Assembly: GCA_965249965.1 (NCBI GenBank)
Contig: OZ252262.1
Coordinates: forward strand, 1,488,001-1,552,000
DNA length: 64,000 bases
Reading direction: 5' to 3'
From: HXMU1420-13 sp965249965
GTDB lineage: Bacteria > Bacteroidota > Rhodothermia > Balneolales > Balneolaceae
In this document: positions 60,689 to 64,000 of the stretch, piece by piece
Layout of the letters: each line of letters begins with the position of its first letter
Position numbering within the stretch: the stretch's first letter is position 1
Position numbers and translations under genes: made by a program
Notes under the pieces: model-generated
Seen by the model: the letters and a program-made list of their open reading frames with translations, nothing else
Told to the model about the DNA's origin: nothing
The model's database searches: none

Positions 60689-61450
60689 TTGGGACAAAAA
60701 ACAAATCCAGTAGGTTTTAGATTAGGCATCATTCGAGGATGGGACTCAAATTGGTATTCTGAGGATAATCAACCTGCACTTGTATTGGAAGACACAAAGC
60801 TACGTAAGTATCTACAAGCACGTTTACGAAATGGTGGCCTTTCAAGTGTTATTATTGAGCGAACTCCGAAAAGAATATTGTTAACTCTTAGAACTAGCCG
60901 ACCTGGTGTAATCATCGGTAAAGGCGGTGAGCAAATCGAATTACTTCGTGAAGAGTTGAAAAAAATTACAAACAAAGAAGTTCAAATTAACGTTAGCGAA
61001 ATTAAGCGCCCAGAATTAGATGCAAGTTTAGTTGCACAAAACATTGCTCAGCAGTTACAAGCTCGTGTTTCTTTCCGTAGAGCGATGAAAACAGCGATTG
61101 CCTCAGCAATGAGAATGGGCGCAAAAGGTATTAAAGTAAAATGTTCTGGTAGACTTGGCGGTGCAGAAATGGCACGAACTGAACATTACAAGGAAGGTCA
61201 AATTCCATTACATACGCTAAGAGCTGATATTGATTATTCAATAGCTACATCTAATACCATTTATGGATCAATTGGAGTGAGTGTATGGATATTTAAGGGA
61301 GAGATTATTGGGGATGTTGATTTATCTCCAGGAGCAAAAGCAGCGAAAGAAGCTGAATCTTCTCGTGGAAGACGAAATGACAAAAAAGATCGTCGACCAA
61401 GAAGAAGAAATAACAGAAACAGAAACCGGGCTAATAATAAAAATAGCTAA
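60689..61450 (+). CDS. rpsC: Ribosomal protein S3
   Basis: 253 residues with a TTG start at 60689 (product begins MGQKTNPVGFRLGI as in other S3). KH domain VIIGKGGEQIELLREEL; RISLSR-like GRLGGAEMARTEHYKEG for mRNA entry. The C-terminal about 45 residues after DVDLSPG form a basic Arg/Asn-rich tail beyond the E. coli core length, a lineage-type extension. Confidence 0.97.
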   Translation: MGQKTNPVGFRLGIIRGWDSNWYSEDNQPALVLEDTKLRKYLQARLRNGGLSSVIIERTPKRILLTLRTSRPGVIIGKGGEQIELLREELKKITNKEVQINVSEIKRPELDASLVAQNIAQQLQARVSFRRAMKTAIASAMRMGAKGIKVKCSGRLGGAEMARTEHYKEGQIPLHTLRADIDYSIATSNTIYGSIGVSVWIFKGEIIGDVDLSPGAKAAKEAESSRGRRNDKKDRRPRRRNNRNRNRANNKNS

Positions 61451-61464
61451 TCAGGTAGTTTGCA

Positions 61465-61884
61465 ATGTTAGAACCAAAAAGAATTAAACGGCGTAGAGTT
61501 CATCGCGACAAGTTAAAGGGTAACGCGCAAAGAGGACATCAATTAAATTTTGGTGACTACGGACTTAAAGCACTTGAGCCAAAGTTCATTACCTCTAGAC
61601 AAATTGAAGCTTGCCGTATCGCAATTTCCCGTGCACTACAGCGTGAAGGTCAAACATTTATCCGAATTTTCCCGGATCGACCAATGACTAGTAAACCTGC
61701 TGAAACGCGTATGGGTAAAGGTAAAGGTGCGCTTGATCACTGGATTGCAGTTGTTAAGCCTGGTAGAATTTTGTTTGAAATTGCCGGTGTTGACGAAGAC
61801 CGCGCACGAAAGGCAATGCAACGTGCATCTCATAAACTTCCAATCAAAACTAAGTTTGTGGTTCGCCGCGATCTTAAAGGATAG
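61465..61884 (+). CDS. rplP: Ribosomal protein L16
   Basis: 139 residues. MLEPKRIKRRRVHRDKLKG and ALEPKFITSRQIEACRIAISRAL, with IRIFPDRPMTSKPAETRMGKGKG and a conserved Arg-rich C-terminus. Assembles late and orients the A-site tRNA. 14 bp after rpsC. Confidence 0.98.
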   Translation: MLEPKRIKRRRVHRDKLKGNAQRGHQLNFGDYGLKALEPKFITSRQIEACRIAISRALQREGQTFIRIFPDRPMTSKPAETRMGKGKGALDHWIAVVKPGRILFEIAGVDEDRARKAMQRASHKLPIKTKFVVRRDLKG

Positions 61885-61894
61885 GAGCAGATAA

Positions 61895-62101
61895 ATGAAA
61901 GCACATGAATTAAGAGACCTAAGCACAGCAGAGCTTGAAGCTCGGCTTAAGGACGAACAAGCAGCTCTTCAAAATTTGAGATTTACAAAATCTGTAACTG
62001 GTCAGTTAGAAAACCCGGCACGGATGAAATCACACAGACAAGAAGTAGCACGGTTAAAAACCATCCTAAACGAGAACTCAAGCGCTGAGCAAGAAGCATA
62101 A
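61895..62101 (+). CDS. rpmC: Ribosomal protein L29
   Basis: 68 residues of two helices: MKAHELRDLSTAELEARLKDEQ and the loop-helix LRFTKSVTGQLENPARMKSHRQEVARLKTIL (broken here to its two halves: LRFTKSVTGQLENP, RMKSHRQEVARLKTIL). Near the tunnel exit and trigger-factor site. Follows rplP by 10 bp. Confidence 0.95.
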   Translation: MKAHELRDLSTAELEARLKDEQAALQNLRFTKSVTGQLENPARMKSHRQEVARLKTILNENSSAEQEA

Positions 62102-62105
62102 TCTT

Positions 62106-62381
62106 ATGGCTGAAAATACACAAAAAGTAGAAAGAGCAGCACGCCGCGAAAGAGTAGGCAGAGTTGTGAGCAACAAAATGGAGAAAAGTATCTCTGTTGC
62201 AGTAGATCGTCAGGTAAAGCACCCAATTTATGGGAAGTATATCACTAAGACTACAAAATTGATGGCTCATGATGAAAATAACGATGCTAATGAAGGCGAT
62301 ATCGTGCGAATCATGTCAATCCGACCTTTATCTAAGAGAAAAACTTGGAGATTGGTGGAAATCGTAGAACGAGCTAAATAA
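62106..62381 (+). CDS. rpsQ: Ribosomal protein S17
   Basis: 91 residues with an OB fold: RVGRVVSNKMEKSISVAVDRQ, HPIYGKYITKTTKLMAHDE and EGDIVRIMSIRPLSKRKTWRLVEIVE. Early 16S-binding assembly protein. The N-terminal about 12 residues (AENTQKVERAAR) are a short extension over E. coli S17. Confidence 0.96.
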   Translation: MAENTQKVERAARRERVGRVVSNKMEKSISVAVDRQVKHPIYGKYITKTTKLMAHDENNDANEGDIVRIMSIRPLSKRKTWRLVEIVERAK

Positions 62382-62399
62382 TAGGTTTAGGATAGTACG

Positions 62400-62768
62400 A
62401 TGGTACAAACACAAACAGTATTAAATACAGCAGATAACAGTGGCGCCAAAAAGATCATGTGTATCAAGGTTCTTGGAGATTCGAGACGACGATATGCACG
62501 AGTTGGTGACATTATTTCAGCGTCGGTTAAAGCTGCGATTCCTGGTGGAAACGTTAAGAAAGGCGATGTTGTGAAAGCAGTTATTGTTAGAACTAAAAAA
62601 GAATACCGCAGAAGAGACGGAAGTTATATCCGTTTTGATGAAAATGCTGCGGTTGTAATTAATAAAGACAGCGAACCAGTAGGTACTCGGATTTTCGGAC
62701 CTGTAGCACGTGAATTACGTGAGAAAAGCTACATGAAGATCGTATCACTGGCACCTGAAGTACTTTAA
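62400..62768 (+). CDS. rplN: Ribosomal protein L14
   Basis: 122 residues. MVQTQTVLNTADNSGAKKIMCIKVLG, IISASVKAAIPGGNVKKGDVVKAVIVRTKKE and ELREKSYMKIVSLAPEVL. Highly conserved interface protein that forms an inter-subunit bridge with 16S rRNA. First gene of the spc-like part, 18 bp after rpsQ. Confidence 0.98.
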   Translation: MVQTQTVLNTADNSGAKKIMCIKVLGDSRRRYARVGDIISASVKAAIPGGNVKKGDVVKAVIVRTKKEYRRRDGSYIRFDENAAVVINKDSEPVGTRIFGPVARELREKSYMKIVSLAPEVL

Positions 62769-62780
62769 AGGAATTGAGTT

Positions 62781-63161
62781 ATGCCACGCAGGTTCAATAA
62801 TCAAAAGAAATTACATGTGAAGAAGGGTGATACCGTTGCTTTAACTAAAGCAATCACCAGCTCGAAAGGGCAACCTTCACGCGAAAAAGGATATCAGTCT
62901 CGAGTGCTGATGGTATTTCCAAAACAAGATAGAGTTTTGGTGGAAGGTGTTAATATCAGAACACACCATGAAAAACCATCGCAAGAGAATCAACAAGGTG
63001 GACGCGTTCACAAAGAAGCTCCCATTCATATTTCGAATGTGATGGTGGTAGATCCGTCAACTGATGAACCAACTAGAATTGGTCGCAAGCGAATTGAGGA
63101 GAACGGTAAATCCCGATGGGTACGTTACTCAAAGAACAGCGGCGAAATAATTGACAAGTAA
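62781..63161 (+). CDS. rplX: Ribosomal protein L24
   Basis: 126 residues, longer than the usual roughly 100. KLHVKKGDTVALTKAI with the KOW-type beta barrel, then VLMVFPKQDRVLVEGVNIRTHHEKPSQENQQGG and ISNVMVVDPSTDEPTRIGRKR. One of the two assembly initiators of the 50S subunit. The C-terminal tail (SGEIIDK) is lineage-specific. Confidence 0.95.
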   Translation: MPRRFNNQKKLHVKKGDTVALTKAITSSKGQPSREKGYQSRVLMVFPKQDRVLVEGVNIRTHHEKPSQENQQGGRVHKEAPIHISNVMVVDPSTDEPTRIGRKRIEENGKSRWVRYSKNSGEIIDK

Positions 63162-63174
63162 GGTGTGAACTAAT

Positions 63175-63726
63175 ATGGCAGAAGCAAGACTACACACTAT
63201 TTATAACAACGAAATTGCTGCTAAGCTAAAGGAAGAATTCAATTACGCAAACGTAATGGAAATCCCAAAGCTTGACAAAATTGTTATCAATGTTGGAGTT
63301 GGTGAAGCAATTCAAGACAAGAAGGCTTTAGACACAGTAGTGGCTAATGTTGCTCTTATAACCGGACAGCAACCAGTTACAACTAAAGCAAAGAAATCGA
63401 TCTCTAACTTCAAGTTGAGAGATGGTATGCCGATTGGGTGTAAGGTGACATTGCGTGGTAGAATTATGTATGAATTTCTAGATCGCTTTATAAACCTTGC
63501 GTTACCAAGAACGCGTGACTTTCAAGGTATCCCAGATAAGAGCTTTGATGGTCGAGGTAACTATACCGTGGGAGTGAAAGAACACACAATTTTCCCAGAA
63601 ATTGATACTGACAAAGTGACCAAATTACATGGTATGGACATCACTTTTGTAACCTCAGCAACTACCGATGAAGAAGCATTAACATTGCTGAAACACTTCG
63701 GTATGCCATTCAAAAGAAGAAACTAA
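63175..63726 (+). CDS. rplE: Ribosomal protein L5
   Basis: 183 residues. NEIAAKLKEEFNYANVMEIPKLDKIVINVGVGEA and GKVTLRG-like GCKVTLRGRIMYEFLDRF, then PRTRDFQGI and the C-terminal FGMPFKR. Binds 5S rRNA and contacts the P-site tRNA. Follows rplX by 13 bp. Confidence 0.97.
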   Translation: MAEARLHTIYNNEIAAKLKEEFNYANVMEIPKLDKIVINVGVGEAIQDKKALDTVVANVALITGQQPVTTKAKKSISNFKLRDGMPIGCKVTLRGRIMYEFLDRFINLALPRTRDFQGIPDKSFDGRGNYTVGVKEHTIFPEIDTDKVTKLHGMDITFVTSATTDEEALTLLKHFGMPFKRRN

Positions 63727-63738
63727 GATTATATAATC

Positions 63739-64000
63739 ATGGCTAAAAAATCCTGGATAGCACGTAACGATAAAAGAAAAAGAACGGTAGAAAAGTATGC
63801 TGAAAAGCGGGCTGCATTAAAAGAGGCAGGCGATTATGAGGCATTACAGAAATTACCAAGAAATGCGAGCCCAACCCGAGTACGCAACAGATGCAGTATT
63901 ACTGGTAGAGGACGTGGATACATCGGTAAATATGGTGTTTCTCGTATCAAGTTTCGTGAGTTAGCGTTAGATGGCAAGATTCCTGGTGTAAGAAAAGCAA
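63739..64000 (+). CDS. rpsN: Ribosomal protein S14 (3' partial, window end)
   Basis: The window ends inside codon 88 of an S14 that is normally about 89 residues, so about two residues are missing. MAKKSWIARNDKRKRTVEKY, LPRNASPTRVRNRC and GRGRGYIGKYGVSRIKFREL are visible. Only one Cys is present, so it is the zinc-free long (C-minus) type rather than the four-Cys type. It is the spc-operon position after rplE. Confidence 0.95.
   Translation, partial: MAKKSWIARNDKRKRTVEKYAEKRAALKEAGDYEALQKLPRNASPTRVRNRCSITGRGRGYIGKYGVSRIKFRELALDGKIPGVRKA

Overview
The window is a contiguous piece of a bacterial chromosome from the Bacteroidota/Rhodothermota side of the FCB group, most probably a Balneolaceae-type marine bacterium. 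The basis is a secreted protein with a type IX secretion (T9SS) C-terminal sorting domain of the NYPNPFNPST kind, a Bacteroidetes-like promoter in front of a tRNA, moderately AT-rich coding sequence, and frequent GTG/TTG starts. The placement is my inference; no 16S gene is present. Coding density is high and no gene-free stretch exceeds about 225 bp.

Layout. 1-3032: end of feoB with a tiny Cys-rich partner, then pyrF and rnhA. 3033-7018: a heptamer tandem repeat, an alpha/beta hydrolase, a VOC protein, an unrecognised secreted protein bounded by a perfect 35-bp inverted repeat, and an ABC-F ATPase. 7240-14975: a co-oriented cell-surface cassette (beta-helix protein, 1510-residue repeat protein with T9SS signal, CsgG-like protein, LPP20-like protein). 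15028-20319: CNNM/CBS membrane protein, aspartokinase, class V aminotransferase and diaminopimelate decarboxylase, with overlapping convergent ends. 20545-24825: two tandem APC permeases fused to a PTS EIIA-like domain and a TrkA-C domain. 24827-26080: hisS.

26155-40858 is a glycan-assembly region: flippase, methyltransferase, sulfotransferase, FemAB-like transferase, polysaccharide deacetylase-like protein, two GT4 glycosyltransferases, wecB, YfhO-like membrane protein, and a compact module of PIG-L deacetylase, LpxD-like acyltransferase, acyl carrier protein and acyl-adenylating enzyme. The module looks able to replace a sugar N-acetyl group with another acyl group. 40874-48387 is housekeeping: gatC, ptsH-ptsI without sugar permeases, a CBM48-like mini-protein, birA, tilS, hpt, tRNA-Ser(GCU), a truncated MscS-like membrane protein, yjbQ and a Bor-like lipoprotein. 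48547-52806 holds typA, a small four-cysteine protein and recG. 52991-64000 is a merged str-S10-spc ribosomal operon from rpsL to rpsN, cut by the window end.

Most unusual items: the gene cassette framed by inverted repeats whose arms contain its start and stop codons; the paired permeases whose EIIA-like domain has Glu where the phospho-His should be; the deacetylase/acyltransferase/ACP/ligase module; and two intrinsic-terminator hairpins placed inside or directly against the start of a downstream gene (birA, yjbQ), which suggests attenuation.
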